Positions 1 to 9,705 of a stretch of DNA of 64,000 nucleotides are shown one piece after another. A program made the position numbers and the translations under genes. Origin of the DNA: Flavobacteriales bacterium (GTDB lineage: Bacteria > Bacteroidota > Bacteroidia > Flavobacteriales_C > GCA-002722245). The stretch lies in the NCBI GenBank assembly GCA_023251095.1, contig JAHEZL010000011.1, forward strand, positions 58,601 through 122,600, given 5' to 3'. The notes below the pieces were generated by a model that saw only the letters and a list, made by a program, of their open reading frames with translations, made no database searches and was not told where the DNA came from. The first letter of the stretch is position 1. Each line of letters begins with the position of its first letter.

Positions 1-99
1 TTTAATCCCTTGAAGCAGTAAAAGAATTTTTCTTTTACCTGGAAATAATATTATTTCATTGGCATTTTTTTCGTCTATTTCAATTTGAAGCTTTTTCAT
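1..99 (-). CDS. Partial small hypothetical protein downstream of prfH
   Basis: An ATG at position 99 on the minus strand opens 33 codons that stay open to the window edge (starts MKKLQIEIDEKNANEI). It begins 15 bases after the prfH stop on the same strand, so it could be a third gene of the rtcB-prfH operon. I recognise no family. The fragment is short, so a chance open frame is possible. Confidence 0.4.
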   Translation of the reverse strand, partial: MKKLQIEIDEKNANEIILFPGKRKILLLLQGIK

Positions 100-114
100 T
101 TCAGTAATTTTTAT

Positions 115-795
115 TCAATCGTCTTTTTCAATTCTTGTTTCTCGTATTAACTTTTGTTTTCGGGTGGAATCGGTAAAATCATCGCCATAAAAAATTCTGA
201 TCGGATTCCCTCTTTCCAGTCCGTTGTGTTGTTGCCAGGTGTTTTGCTGCATCAGCTTTATTTGGTTTAAGTTTTCAGCCTGCAAGATCAAAACCAGCTT
301 CTCTCTCGCGTTCTTTTTATTTTGATGCTGCGATCGTGATTCATTGCTTACCGCACTTATTCCGCTTGGCAGATGAATGGCCCTTACTGCCGTTTCAACT
401 TTGTTAACATGTTGTCCGCCCGGACCACCCGACCGAAAAGTTTCATAGCGTACATCCGCTTCTCTAAAACTTTGATCAAGTAATTTTGAGCTTTCCACCT
501 TTTCAATTCCAATGAACCAGTTTTTCCTTTTGTGAAATTTCCTGAAGCGGCTTTGTCCAATCCATTGAACTGTACCCACCCATTTCACAAGGAATTTTTG
601 AACTTCCTTTCCTTCAATTAAAATCATTGAAGAAAACAAAGTGTGTTTTTCCGGTCCGTTTTCCTTGCTCAAAACATTGGCAATTAAACCTTGAGCCCTC
701 GCCTCTTTTAAAAAGACACTCGTAGCCTGAGCCACTGCCCAGCAGCATTCTGCGGGGCCGCGACCACTTGTGATTTGTATGATTTCCTTTTCCAT
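115..795 (-). CDS. prfH: Peptide chain release factor-like protein PrfH
   Basis: A class I release factor homologue of 226 residues. It carries the GGQ peptidyl-hydrolysis motif at residues 126-128 within [16 protein letters not shown], and the N-terminus [11 protein letters not shown] is typical of the RF-H family. It lacks the long N-terminal and codon-recognition regions of RF1/RF2 (about 360 residues). PrfH families are encoded next to RtcB paralogues and are reported to act on ribosomes cleaved in the 16S decoding centre, freeing the stalled peptide so that RtcB can reseal the rRNA. Here it lies 49 bases downstream of rtcB on the same strand, which fits that pairing. Family assignment is firm; the substrate in this organism is inferred. 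Confidence 0.93.
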   Translation of the reverse strand: MEKEIIQITSGRGPAECCWAVAQATSVFLKEARAQGLIANVLSKENGPEKHTLFSSMILIEGKEVQKFLVKWVGTVQWIGQSRFRKFHKRKNWFIGIEKVESSKLLDQSFREADVRYETFRSGGPGGQHVNKVETAVRAIHLPSGISAVSNESRSQHQNKKNAREKLVLILQAENLNQIKLMQQNTWQQHNGLERGNPIRIFYGDDFTDSTRKQKLIRETRIEKDD

Positions 796-844
796 AATAT
801 TTTACTTTTTGGCACAGACGCAAAATCTTGCGTCTCTACAATTT

Positions 845-2248
845 TTAATTTTTATCCATCCTCACAATTTTTGGATAGAATTTCCCTTCTATGTTCACTA
901 AATGCTGCTGACTTTTCATCACGTCATCAATGTTTTTGTAGGCCATTGGTGCTTCATCCAATCCACCGCCGATCAAAGTGATTTTCTCTTTTTTGAGAAT
1001 TTTATTCATCTCACTTTTGGTGGTAGATTCACGCGCTCTGCTTCTCGACATTTCTCTTCCCGCACCGTGCGCCGCTGAATTGATTGATGCTTCCACGCCC
1101 TTGCCACTCACAATGTATCCCGCATGAATCATGGACCCCGGAATAATCCCCAACTCTCCCTGATGCGCAGGTGTGGCGCCTTTGCGGTGCACAATCAACT
1201 CTTTGCCTTCTACCATTTCCTTCCACGCAAAATTGTGGTGATTTTCAATTTTGAAAATTGAGGATTCACCAAGTAATTTCGACAAGCGTTGATGAATGTG
1301 ATCGTGACAAGCCTTGGCATAATCACCCGCCAGATTCATCGCCAACCAATATTCCATTCCTTCTTCGCTATCTAAATTGAGCCAGGCCAAATGCTGCACT
1401 TCACGTGGCAATAAACATTTTTCTATTGCCAACTTTGTGTAGTGTGTAGCCACCGCTGCGCCCAATCCGCGCGAACCCGAATGTGACAAAACACCCACAT
1501 ATTCACCCGCAGGCAAAGCCATACAATTGTTTGGCGGAAGAGCCACCACTCCAAATTCAACAAAATGATTTCCGGATCCTGAAGTCCCGATTTGAAATCT
1601 CGCCTTATTCAGCAAGGGTTTCAGGAAGGGAACTTCTTTAAATTCCGGTCGGTCAAATAAATCATCATCTATAGGGTCGTCAAATCCCACACCTGTTCCA
1701 AACCGGGTTTGAGCTATCATCCCTCGGGTTAATTGAAAGTTATATCGATCTAAATAGGACGGCCTGATATCATAAATACTCAAACACATTCTACAACCTA
1801 TATCAACCCCAACACCGTATGGAATGACCCCGTTTTCAGAAGCAAGTACTCCGCCTATCGGCAAACCATAGCCCTGATGTGCATCGGGCATCAATGCGCC
1901 CTTCACTGCAATTGGTAATCGCATTACCTGATCCATCTGTTGAATTGCGTTGGAGGAGATATGCTCCCTGCCAAACACGTTGTATGCACCACTCTCTTTT
2001 TTGATTTTAAGTTCCTCTTTGAACCCTACTTCTACCACCACACAAAATTCTGCGGCGATAGCACCAAAAACATCGTGATTTTTGTACTTCTCAGCATTTA
2101 AAAGAACGTCATTTAGCAAGGATAATTTTTCGTTTTTTGAAAAATGTTTGTAATGCTTTTGCATCACGTCCATTGCTCTACTTTTTGATTCTGGTGTGGT
2201 AAAACCCAACTTACTTAAGTCTTTACCACGAATTATTTCTTTTGCCAT
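845..2248 (-). CDS. rtcB: RtcB-family RNA ligase (RtcB2 type, PrfH-associated)
   Basis: A GTP- and Mn-dependent RNA ligase that joins 2',3'-cyclic phosphate (or 3'-phosphate) ends to 5'-OH ends. Metal-binding and catalytic landmarks are all present: DAHQGYGLPIGG (122-133), GVDIGC with Cys152, GNHFVEFG with His228, SHSGSRG with His256, HHNFAWKE (337-344), and SAAHGAGR with His394 as the expected guanylylated histidine. Length (467) is normal. It is the first gene of the operon with prfH. The promoter (2476-2506), a 15-codon leader ORF and an intrinsic terminator all precede it, leaving about 100 bases between terminator and start codon. Pairing with prfH points to repair of damaged rRNA rather than tRNA splicing. 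Confidence 0.95.
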   Translation of the reverse strand: MAKEIIRGKDLSKLGFTTPESKSRAMDVMQKHYKHFSKNEKLSLLNDVLLNAEKYKNHDVFGAIAAEFCVVVEVGFKEELKIKKESGAYNVFGREHISSNAIQQMDQVMRLPIAVKGALMPDAHQGYGLPIGGVLASENGVIPYGVGVDIGCRMCLSIYDIRPSYLDRYNFQLTRGMIAQTRFGTGVGFDDPIDDDLFDRPEFKEVPFLKPLLNKARFQIGTSGSGNHFVEFGVVALPPNNCMALPAGEYVGVLSHSGSRGLGAAVATHYTKLAIEKCLLPREVQHLAWLNLDSEEGMEYWLAMNLAGDYAKACHDHIHQRLSKLLGESSIFKIENHHNFAWKEMVEGKELIVHRKGATPAHQGELGIIPGSMIHAGYIVSGKGVEASINSAAHGAGREMSRSRARESTTKSEMNKILKKEKITLIGGGLDEAPMAYKNIDDVMKSQQHLVNIEGKFYPKIVRMDKN

Positions 2249-2339
2249 TACACAATATTATACACCGCTATAACACTTGAATTAACAAGCACTACAAGCA
2301 ATAAATTAAATTACTTTGATTTTTTAGAGATGTACCGAA

Positions 2340-2372
2340 GGCAAAAAAAAAGCCCGATCGGCTGATCGGGCT
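2340..2372 (-). terminator. Intrinsic terminator in the rtcB leader
   Basis: On the minus strand AGCCCGATC-AGCC-GATCGGGCT forms a 9-bp stem with a 4-base loop (2351-2372), followed by nine T residues. It lies between the leader ORF and rtcB, so read-through is needed to express rtcB-prfH from the upstream promoter. A second hairpin (TCAAGAA-TTT-TTCTTGA) sits just before it. The alternative reading is a stand-alone small RNA of about 130 nt ending here. Confidence 0.85.
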
Positions 2373-2396
2373 CAAGAAAAATTCTTGATGTTGGAG

Positions 2397-2444
2397 CTAA
2401 CTCCTTCCGACCAATTTTATATATGGGTGTTGCATTTTATACAT
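2397..2444 (-). CDS. Putative leader peptide of the rtcB-prfH operon
   Basis: A 15-codon ORF, MYKMQHPYIKLVGRS, begins about 25 bases after the predicted transcription start and ends at a TAG inside a small hairpin (GGAG-TTAG-CTCC). Its codons for L-V-G contain TTGGTCGG (2407-2414), which can pair with CCGATCAG in the 5' arm and loop of the terminator (2362-2369). This is the layout of a translation-dependent attenuator. I do not recognise the peptide and have no proof that it is translated. Confidence 0.5.
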   Translation of the reverse strand: MYKMQHPYIKLVGRS

Positions 2445-2475
2445 GTGCTATTTTTATTTTATTATTTGATGAAGA

Positions 2476-2506
2476 CAAAAGTAATTATGATTTTGTAATT
2501 TCCAAA
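2476..2506 (-). promoter_or_regulatory. Bacteroidota-type promoter for rtcB-prfH
   Basis: On the minus strand TTTG (2503-2506), 19 bases, then TACTTTTG (2476-2483) matches the Bacteroidota sigma-ABfr consensus (TTTG at -33, TAnnTTTG at -7). The expected start is near 2470, giving a leader of about 220 nt before rtcB. Confidence 0.7.
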
Positions 2507-2612
2507 TATTTTGAAATTTTATTTTGTTATTTAGAATAAATCAAGATAATGGAGAGCCGAATAATTTTAAGTAATATCATGATTATCTTTAGTCCAACTA
2601 AATAAAATTGCA

Positions 2613-3098
2613 ATGAACAAAATTTTTATTCTTTTCATTATTGGCTTATTTTCTTTCATCTGGAGTTGCAGCAGTTCAAAAAGTAATTTCTCATTAAATG
2701 ACAAGTCGGTTAAAACAAATGCCACATATATTGTTCCTTTTCGATTTTACAATTTAAGCGCACAAATCGAAGAGGTATTTGAAAAGAATAAAGCTGAAGT
2801 GGATTCCATCATTTCATTTATCAACAAGCACCCAAAATATATTTTTGAAATCGGGGTATATACCGACTACAGAGGAGCCGATGCATTAAATTTAAAAGTC
2901 AGTGAAAAACAAGCAATATGCTTTGCCCATTACTTAATAACAAAAGGAGTAAATACCGCTCAGTTAAAAATAAAAGGATATGGTGAGACGAACTTAATTA
3001 ACGACGAAACAAAAATCAATAGCCTTCAAAGCGAAGAAGAAAAAACGAATGCCCATCTTGAAAATGGAAGAATAATCATTAAAGTCTTGAAAAAATAA
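2613..3098 (+). CDS. OmpA-family lipoprotein
   Basis: A 161-residue exported protein with a lipobox near residue 19 (FSFIWSC) and a C-terminal OmpA/MotB-type peptidoglycan-binding domain. The domain shows the usual order: a beta strand with IFEIGVYTDYRGADALNLKVSEKQA (here YTDYRG stands for the usual GHTD-RG), then GVNTAQLKIKGYGE and N-x-R near the end (ENGRIIIKV). It is probably anchored in the outer membrane and bound to the cell wall. It is followed after 8 bases by a small DUF1653 gene, so the two may be co-transcribed. The specific role is unknown. Confidence 0.8.
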   Translation: MNKIFILFIIGLFSFIWSCSSSKSNFSLNDKSVKTNATYIVPFRFYNLSAQIEEVFEKNKAEVDSIISFINKHPKYIFEIGVYTDYRGADALNLKVSEKQAICFAHYLITKGVNTAQLKIKGYGETNLINDETKINSLQSEEEKTNAHLENGRIIIKVLKK

Positions 3099-3106
3099 AA
3101 CAAGAT

Positions 3107-3316
3107 ATGAAACCCGGAATATACAAACACTACAAAGGCAACAACTACAAAGTAATTGACAGTGCCACCCACTCCGAAACACTGGAAGAATATGTGGTTT
3201 ACCAACCTTTATATGGCGAAGGAAAACTATGGATCCGTCCGGCGGCAATGTTCAATGAAGAAGTTTTGGTGGATGGGAAAATGGTGAAGAGATTTGAGTG
3301 GGTAAAAGAAATCTGA
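3107..3316 (+). CDS. DUF1653 domain protein
   Basis: A 69-residue protein that is almost entirely one DUF1653 domain. It shows the family signature GIYKHYKGNNYKVIDSA, then HSETLEEYVVYQPLYGEGKLWIRPAAMF and a final aromatic-rich strand. There is no signal peptide, so it is cytoplasmic. Members are short beta-rich proteins of unknown function. It starts 8 bases after the OmpA-like lipoprotein gene. Confidence 0.88.
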   Translation: MKPGIYKHYKGNNYKVIDSATHSETLEEYVVYQPLYGEGKLWIRPAAMFNEEVLVDGKMVKRFEWVKEI

Positions 3317-3387
3317 TAATTTATTCCAACTTTTCTCGTTATTGTGATCTTTATTAGAGAAATTTAATGCCAATCAACGCCGAAACT

Positions 3388-6300
3388 ATGTACAAAAAAA
3401 TAATACTTTCCATACTGCTGGGTCTATTGGGAGCAGCTATTTTCGCCTTCAACTTTGAATCCACTTTATTGGATTATGAATTTGAACCTGTAAAACAGGA
3501 AAAATTATATGAAAAGGAATGGAAGTCGATAGCAGCAAAAATCGATTCCGGCTTGCCAAAATCGGCATTAAAAATTGTAGATGTCATTTTAAGCAAAAGC
3601 ATCAAAGAGCAACAACATGCCCAAATTATAAAGGCTCTGGATTTAAAGCTCACGCTGACCAAACAAACGCTGGATGGAAATCATTATGATTACGCCTTAA
3701 AATATCTTCAAAAACTGGACTCTTCTTTGGTTTTTCCTTCCAAAGATTTTGCGCAGTTAATGCTCACCAATCTGCTTGCCGAATATTACAACAACAATTC
3801 CTGGAGAATGAGCAGAAACACCAATGCAGGAGAAGTAAGCAGCGATTACAAAGAATGGAACCGACAAAATTTTGTGGACACGATCGTTGCTTTGCATTTA
3901 AAAATTCTGAAAAACGAAAGCCAACTACAGCACTTAAGTGCTAACAGCTTGGATTCTATTGAAAAATCCATGCTTCACGCCAATCCTTCCCTCTTTGATA
4001 TTGTAGTACGAAAAATGCTGACGACACAAGAAAAACTAAAAAACAACAGTCCTGCTTCATCTTATGATTTGTCGGCGGAAAATCTCCGCATCCTCTTCAG
4101 CAGCGATGCATCCTTCATTAACATCGCCCTGCCCGAAGATGCCGAAAAAAATTATTTCGACTTATACCTGTATCAAAAATTAGAGAAATTTCATTCCGAT
4201 AAAAAACCACAATCGGCTTATGTTAATGTCATGCTTTTGCGAATGGAATATGTCAACACCCACTTTGAAATTGAAAATAAAAAAGCGATTTATCTGGATG
4301 AATTAACTTACATAAGTTATGCTTATCAAAATAATTATTTTCTGGATGAAGTATTTATCAAAATCGCTAAACAATACATAGAAGCAGGCAATACAGAAAA
4401 ACATTCTTCCAACTATATCTATGCACTAAGCAATTTAAAAACAGCGCAAGAAGAAGCCGACAAGCATAAAAAATACACCATAGCCAACATTGAAATCTCT
4501 CACTTAAGAGAAAGAATTCTTGCTCCTTATGTTTCATTGATCTGCGAAAAAACTGTTCTTCCCAACAAAAATTTCCTTGCTAAAGTTTCTTTTAAAAATC
4601 TTCAGAATTCAGCAAAAGAACATTTCATGTATGTGAAAATTTACAAGCACGACATTCATTCTTTGAAAAAATACAGCAAAGTACAAGACACCGGAATCGA
4701 CACGGCCTGGTTTAAAAAATGTACTACTCAAAAAATAAAACTCTTCAATAAACACGATTACAATGAATACTCTACTTTCATTGAATTGCCTGCATTAGCT
4801 AGCGGATACTACTCGGTTTTTTACAGCAGCGATGAAAATTTCAGTAAAGAATACAAAGAAAACAGAGTGGGGCATTCTTTCATTGGAGTTAATTCTATTG
4901 CAGCTTCCATCGCACAAACAGGAAATGGAAAAGTGGAAATAAAAATTAAAAACAGTGAAACCGGACTTCCCTTAGCCAACGCTAAAATCAACACGTATTA
5001 CTTTCGGGAATACAGCAATCAGGAAAAAATTAAAAACTCTTACGTCAGCGATTCAGCAGGCATTATCAGCGTGCAGGCCACAGACTACTACAACTTTGCA
5101 TTTACGGCGGAAGCCAATGGCGAAAAGGTTTTCTTTCTGGATTATTTTTCTTTTTATGATCAGAACAATACAGAATATACGATCAATAAAATATTTACCG
5201 ACAGAGCCATTTACCGTCCGGGACAAAAAGTATTTTATAAAGTAATTTCCACATCACAGAGCCAGCAGCCCTTTTCAAACAAACCAACTGTTTCATTGCA
5301 ACACAAAAGCATTCGTATTATACTAAACGATGCCAATTATCAAAAAGTAACAGATACTGTTTTAAGCACCAATGAATTTGGTTCCTGCTCGGGAAGCTTT
5401 GTCCTTCCTGAAGGAAAAATGAACGGAAGATGGACCTTGCAATCAGAAAACTCAACTTGCAACATTCAAGTGGAAGAATACAAGCGTCCGAAATTTGAAG
5501 TGATTTTAAATGCGCCAAAAGGAGAATTCAAACTCAACGATTCGGTTGTTGTTACAGGGAAAGCAATGGCTTTGTCGGGAGCGGCCATTTCAAACGCAAC
5601 AGTTAAAATCAACGTCACGCGCACCAAACAAAATTACTATTCCCGTTACTGGTGGCGAATGCCCGAAAATGAGGAAAGTACCGCCATCAATCAAAAAGAA
5701 GTGAAAACCAACGACAAAGGAGAATTCACTTATACCTTCTATGCTCTGGCTCCTAAAAAGAGAGAAGACGCGTTTTTCAATTTTGAAATCAGCGCCACTG
5801 TAACCGATCTTACCGGAGAAACACGCAACGACAAAACCTCTGTTTCCATTGGTGATAAAGCCTTACAAATAAATCTGGCAATTGGTGAAAATGTAGAAAA
5901 AAACACTTCTCTTTCTTTCGCTCTCAACAGCAGCAACCTTCAAGGTGAATTCACTGCCGCGCAGGGTTCTTATGAAATTGAAGCGATAAAAAGCGAGAAT
6001 AAAATTTCACGAAAAAATATGTGGGGAGCCATTGACACCTTGCTTATTTCCGAAAATGAATTTTACGCAAAGTATCCTCTGGAAAAAATAATTTACAACA
6101 ATCCCGAAAAAGAAATCCCCGGAAACATTGTGTTGAAAGGTAATTTCAACACTGCTGAAAACAAACAAATGGATTTATCGGCCTTAAAAAATTTAGCTGC
6201 CGGGAAATATAAAATCAAATTAAAAAGCAAAGACAAGTACAATACGCCCGTTGAATCAGAACAGGTCTTTTTACTTTTTGATAAAACAGCAAGTGCTCCG

Positions 6301-9300
6301 GCAATCAATACCGATCATTGGTTTACGGTTTTAAAAGATAAAGGCGAACCGGGAGAAAAAGCTGCTTTTGTTTTGGCTTCTTCCTTCGAAAACGCACGCT
6401 ACACCGTCACTTTGGTAAACGACAACAAAAGAGAATGGGTGAAAAACGTGACGTTAAATAACAGTCAGCAACTCTTTGAAATTCCCATCACCGAAGCACA
6501 CCGCGGCGGAATTTCCCTGCTCATTTCCATGACCAAAAACAACCGCACTTACGAGGAAAGAATAGAAATAAAGGTGCCTTATTCCAACAAAAGACTGAAT
6601 GTGAAATTCGAAACCTTCAGGGATAAACTCGCTCCAGGACAAAAAGAAAAATGGAAATTAATTTTAACAGGACCCGATGCAACCAAGGTGAGCGCCGAAA
6701 TGCTGGCGTGCATGTACGATGCGGCTTTAGATGAATTAAGCTCTTACACCAATCCCAACTGGGAAGATCATTTAATTGAAGAGCGCTATCAATACAGTTC
6801 ACTTTTTATAAATAATTTGCACAGGGAATTCATTGAAAATTCTCATTTCGGAAGTGCTGACGTAAGCACTTATTCTTATTCCTATACATGGAATTCTGGT
6901 TTAAATGGATTTGCTACCTACGGTTCATTTTCAGTTGGCAATAAAAAAGGTGTCGGAGCGAAATTTTACGCTAAGGCAGAATTGAAAGCAAATAAGAATA
7001 TGGTCGCTTGCGTAGCAGGTCTAGACTCGGAGAGTGATGAAAACGTGAAAGTAAAAGAAAAAATAAAATTCACAGTACCTGATCCAAGTGAAGACGGAAT
7101 TGATGATGCACCTGAAAAGCAATCTAAAAACACCGATCAACCCCTTCGCAAAAACTTCAACGAAACCGCTTTCTTCTACCCCCATTTGCGCACCAATGAA
7201 AAAGGAGAAATCATCATTGAATTTACTTTGCCTGAATCGCTCACCCGCTGGAAATTTAAAACCTGGTCGCATACGCAAAACATGCTCAGCGCCTTTACCG
7301 ATAAAGATGTTGTCGCACAAAAAGATTTGATGATCACTTCTTTCGCGCCGCGCTTTTTCAGGGCAAGCGATGAAATTTGTTTCAGCGCAAAAATTGATAA
7401 TATTTCCGATGAAGCCATCAACACTTCAGCTCATCTGGAATTGCTGAATGCAAAAACAATGCAGCCCATCAAAATAAAAAACGAGGATTTAAAAATCTCC
7501 GTTGCTGCAAAATCTTCACAAAAAGCAGAATGGACTTTCACCGTGCCCGAAGATGCCGACGCTATTGTTTGTCGCTTATCGGCCACATCCGATAATTTTA
7601 AAGACGGCGAAGAAATCATCATTCCTGTTTTGAAAAATAAAATGCTGGTGCGCGAAACAATGCCCATCACCATTTATTCGGGCGAAAATGAAACTTTCTC
7701 TTTCACGAGAATGAAAGAAATGAAATCTTCTACGCTGAACAATCATCGCTACACTGTGGAATTCACCGCCAATCCGGCATGGAGCGCTGTTCAGTCGATG
7801 CCTTACCTAATGGAATTTCCGCACGAATGTGCCGAACAAACTTTCAGCAGAGTTTTCGCCAATGCCATCACGCGCCACATCATGAACAGCTCTCCTAAAA
7901 TAAAAGCGATTTATGCCGAATGGGAAAAAACATCAGGATCGGAAGATGCTTTGCTTTCGGCTCTGGATAAAAATCCGGAATTGAAATCGGTTTTACTTAA
8001 AGAAACTCCGTGGGTGAACGAAGCACAAAATGAAACGGAAGCCAAACACCGACTAGCAAAATTATTTGCCGGAAATGAATTGAATAGAAACATCAGCTCT
8101 GCAGTAAAAAAATTGATGGAGTTGGAAAACACGGGCTGGTCGTGGTTTGGAAGAGGGCACAGCAGTTTTTACATCACCGAACATATTGTTGGCGGATTCG
8201 GACATTTAAGCAAACTCAATGTAAGCGAAGAATTATTTAAAGAGTTTCCGGGCCTGAAAAATAAAGTAGAAAACGGAGTGGAGTTTCTCGACAGGGAAAT
8301 CAATAAATGGTATCAGCATGAAAAAGACATTAAATACAAAACAACACCAACCTACTCTTCCGAAGTGGTGCACTATATCTACTCCCGCTCTTTCTATCCA
8401 ACAAAATCAAAATACCCGGCAGCGTTTAATTTTTACAAAGCCAACCTCAAAGAAAACTGGTTGAATTATAATTTGCAAAACCAGGCCATGATCGCCTTGG
8501 CCTTTTATAGAATGGGCGATACAGAATTTGCTTCCGCTATTTTAAAATCATTGAAAGAGCGTTCATTTTACAGCAAAGAAATGGGAATGTACTGGAAAGA
8601 AAATGGCAGCAGCTATTACTGGTGGAGTGCGCCGATTGAAACGCAATCCATACTGATAGAAGCTTTTGCTGAAATAGCCAACGACAAAGAAAGCGTAGAC
8701 CGCATGCGCTTGTGGTTGTTGCGCAACAAGCAAACAAACTCCTGGAACTCCACAAAATCAACGGCTTTGGCGTGCTACGCTTTATTGCTACAAGGCAGCG
8801 ACTGGTTGAGTACCGACAATGCATTGAGCGTTGAAATCGGCGGAAAAGCTTTGGTGATTTCTGCGCAAGCCATCAACGATATTGATCCTTACACCGCTCA
8901 AAGCGAAGCCGGAACGGGTTATGTAAAAACCAACTGGAATGATCAGCAAATTTCTCCAAAACTTTCTGAAATAAAAGTAAGTAACAAAGGTGCGTCGGTA
9001 GCCTTTGGCGCCGCCCACTGGGAATATTTTGAGCAGATGGATAAAATCAGCGACGCGAACAATACGCCGCTAAAAATAAAAAAAGAGTTGTACAGAGTGA
9101 ATGGAACGACCATTGAAAAATTAAGCGCCGACAGTAAAATTCACATCGGAGATAAAATAAGAGTGAAGTTATTTATCTCTTCTGATCGTCAGATGGAATT
9201 CATCCACCTGCGCGACATGCGTGCTTCGGCGATGGAACCAACAGATGTGATCAGTGAGTATCACTACATGGATGGCGCGTGGTATTACCAAAGCGCAAAA

Positions 9301-9477
9301 GATGCATCGATGGATTTTTTCTTCGACCAAATTTCAAAAGGAGAACACGTTATTCAATATGATATGAATGTGACCCACAAAGGAAAATTCTCTAATGGAA
9401 TAAGTACTATTCAATGTATGTACGCACCGGAGTTTTCGGCACATTCAGCAGGGATTAATATTGTAGTAGAACAATAA
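3388..9477 (+). CDS. Alpha-2-macroglobulin family protein
   Basis: A giant exported protein of about 2030 residues. The N-terminal signal/anchor helix (MYKKIILSILLGLLGAAIFAF) supports the start at 3388; an in-frame ATG seven codons upstream is possible. An N-terminal helical region of about 450 residues is followed by macroglobulin domains, with the MG2-type motif AIYRPGQKVFYKV near residue 610, and then the central A2M block (TTSFAPRFFRASDE-like). The thioester domain carries CAEQ (Cys near residue 1481), the bacterial form of CGEQ, so a reactive thioester could form. Bacterial A2Ms are thought to trap proteases that attack the envelope. The common partner gene for penicillin-binding protein 1C is not adjacent. 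Confidence 0.92.
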   Translation: MYKKIILSILLGLLGAAIFAFNFESTLLDYEFEPVKQEKLYEKEWKSIAAKIDSGLPKSALKIVDVILSKSIKEQQHAQIIKALDLKLTLTKQTLDGNHYDYALKYLQKLDSSLVFPSKDFAQLMLTNLLAEYYNNNSWRMSRNTNAGEVSSDYKEWNRQNFVDTIVALHLKILKNESQLQHLSANSLDSIEKSMLHANPSLFDIVVRKMLTTQEKLKNNSPASSYDLSAENLRILFSSDASFINIALPEDAEKNYFDLYLYQKLEKFHSDKKPQSAYVNVMLLRMEYVNTHFEIENKKAIYLDELTYISYAYQNNYFLDEVFIKIAKQYIEAGNTEKHSSNYIYALSNLKTAQEEADKHKKYTIANIEISHLRERILAPYVSLICEKTVLPNKNFLAKVSFKNLQNSAKEHFMYVKIYKHDIHSLKKYSKVQDTGIDTAWFKKCTTQKIKLFNKHDYNEYSTFIELPALASGYYSVFYSSDENFSKEYKENRVGHSFIGVNSIAASIAQTGNGKVEIKIKNSETGLPLANAKINTYYFREYSNQEKIKNSYVSDSAGIISVQATDYYNFAFTAEANGEKVFFLDYFSFYDQNNTEYTINKIFTDRAIYRPGQKVFYKVISTSQSQQPFSNKPTVSLQHKSIRIILNDANYQKVTDTVLSTNEFGSCSGSFVLPEGKMNGRWTLQSENSTCNIQVEEYKRPKFEVILNAPKGEFKLNDSVVVTGKAMALSGAAISNATVKINVTRTKQNYYSRYWWRMPENEESTAINQKEVKTNDKGEFTYTFYALAPKKREDAFFNFEISATVTDLTGETRNDKTSVSIGDKALQINLAIGENVEKNTSLSFALNSSNLQGEFTAAQGSYEIEAIKSENKISRKNMWGAIDTLLISENEFYAKYPLEKIIYNNPEKEIPGNIVLKGNFNTAENKQMDLSALKNLAAGKYKIKLKSKDKYNTPVESEQVFLLFDKTASAPAINTDHWFTVLKDKGEPGEKAAFVLASSFENARYTVTLVNDNKREWVKNVTLNNSQQLFEIPITEAHRGGISLLISMTKNNRTYEERIEIKVPYSNKRLNVKFETFRDKLAPGQKEKWKLILTGPDATKVSAEMLACMYDAALDELSSYTNPNWEDHLIEERYQYSSLFINNLHREFIENSHFGSADVSTYSYSYTWNSGLNGFATYGSFSVGNKKGVGAKFYAKAELKANKNMVACVAGLDSESDENVKVKEKIKFTVPDPSEDGIDDAPEKQSKNTDQPLRKNFNETAFFYPHLRTNEKGEIIIEFTLPESLTRWKFKTWSHTQNMLSAFTDKDVVAQKDLMITSFAPRFFRASDEICFSAKIDNISDEAINTSAHLELLNAKTMQPIKIKNEDLKISVAAKSSQKAEWTFTVPEDADAIVCRLSATSDNFKDGEEIIIPVLKNKMLVRETMPITIYSGENETFSFTRMKEMKSSTLNNHRYTVEFTANPAWSAVQSMPYLMEFPHECAEQTFSRVFANAITRHIMNSSPKIKAIYAEWEKTSGSEDALLSALDKNPELKSVLLKETPWVNEAQNETEAKHRLAKLFAGNELNRNISSAVKKLMELENTGWSWFGRGHSSFYITEHIVGGFGHLSKLNVSEELFKEFPGLKNKVENGVEFLDREINKWYQHEKDIKYKTTPTYSSEVVHYIYSRSFYPTKSKYPAAFNFYKANLKENWLNYNLQNQAMIALAFYRMGDTEFASAILKSLKERSFYSKEMGMYWKENGSSYYWWSAPIETQSILIEAFAEIANDKESVDRMRLWLLRNKQTNSWNSTKSTALACYALLLQGSDWLSTDNALSVEIGGKALVISAQAINDIDPYTAQSEAGTGYVKTNWNDQQISPKLSEIKVSNKGASVAFGAAHWEYFEQMDKISDANNTPLKIKKELYRVNGTTIEKLSADSKIHIGDKIRVKLFISSDRQMEFIHLRDMRASAMEPTDVISEYHYMDGAWYYQSAKDASMDFFFDQISKGEHVIQYDMNVTHKGKFSNGISTIQCMYAPEFSAHSAGINIVVEQ

Positions 9478-9504
9478 AAGCTAACTAAACATTATGGGAC
9501 GTCG

Positions 9505-9605
9505 AGGGCGATAGATCCTTCCTTCGTCAGGAAGACATTAGCGGGTATTGCCTGAAGGATATGGTTCACATTTGTCTTCCTGACGAAGGAAGGATCTATC
9601 GCCCT
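9505..9605. repeat. Long palindromic intergenic element (33-bp arms)
   Basis: Two perfect 33-bp inverted arms (9505-9537 and 9573-9605) enclose a 35-base centre. The centre begins TTAGCGGGTATTGCCTGAAG, which resembles the centre of the palindromic element at 19033-19177 (17 of 20 positions, on the other strand there). No ORF lies in it. It could be a miniature inverted-repeat element or a structured 3' UTR of the A2M gene. Confidence 0.8.
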
Positions 9606-9705
9606 GCTCTAAAACAATTTTCCCAAAATCGGTTACCTTTTCATTATTCCAACATTAACTATAAAATATCAAAAGTGTTTGTAGTAGTGTCTGGATAAGT
9701 GAGAC

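Noticed and set aside
7820..7840. Loss of the alpha-2-macroglobulin thioester
   Set aside because: The motif is CAEQ, not CGEQ, but Cys and Gln are both kept and CxEQ variants are normal in bacteria.
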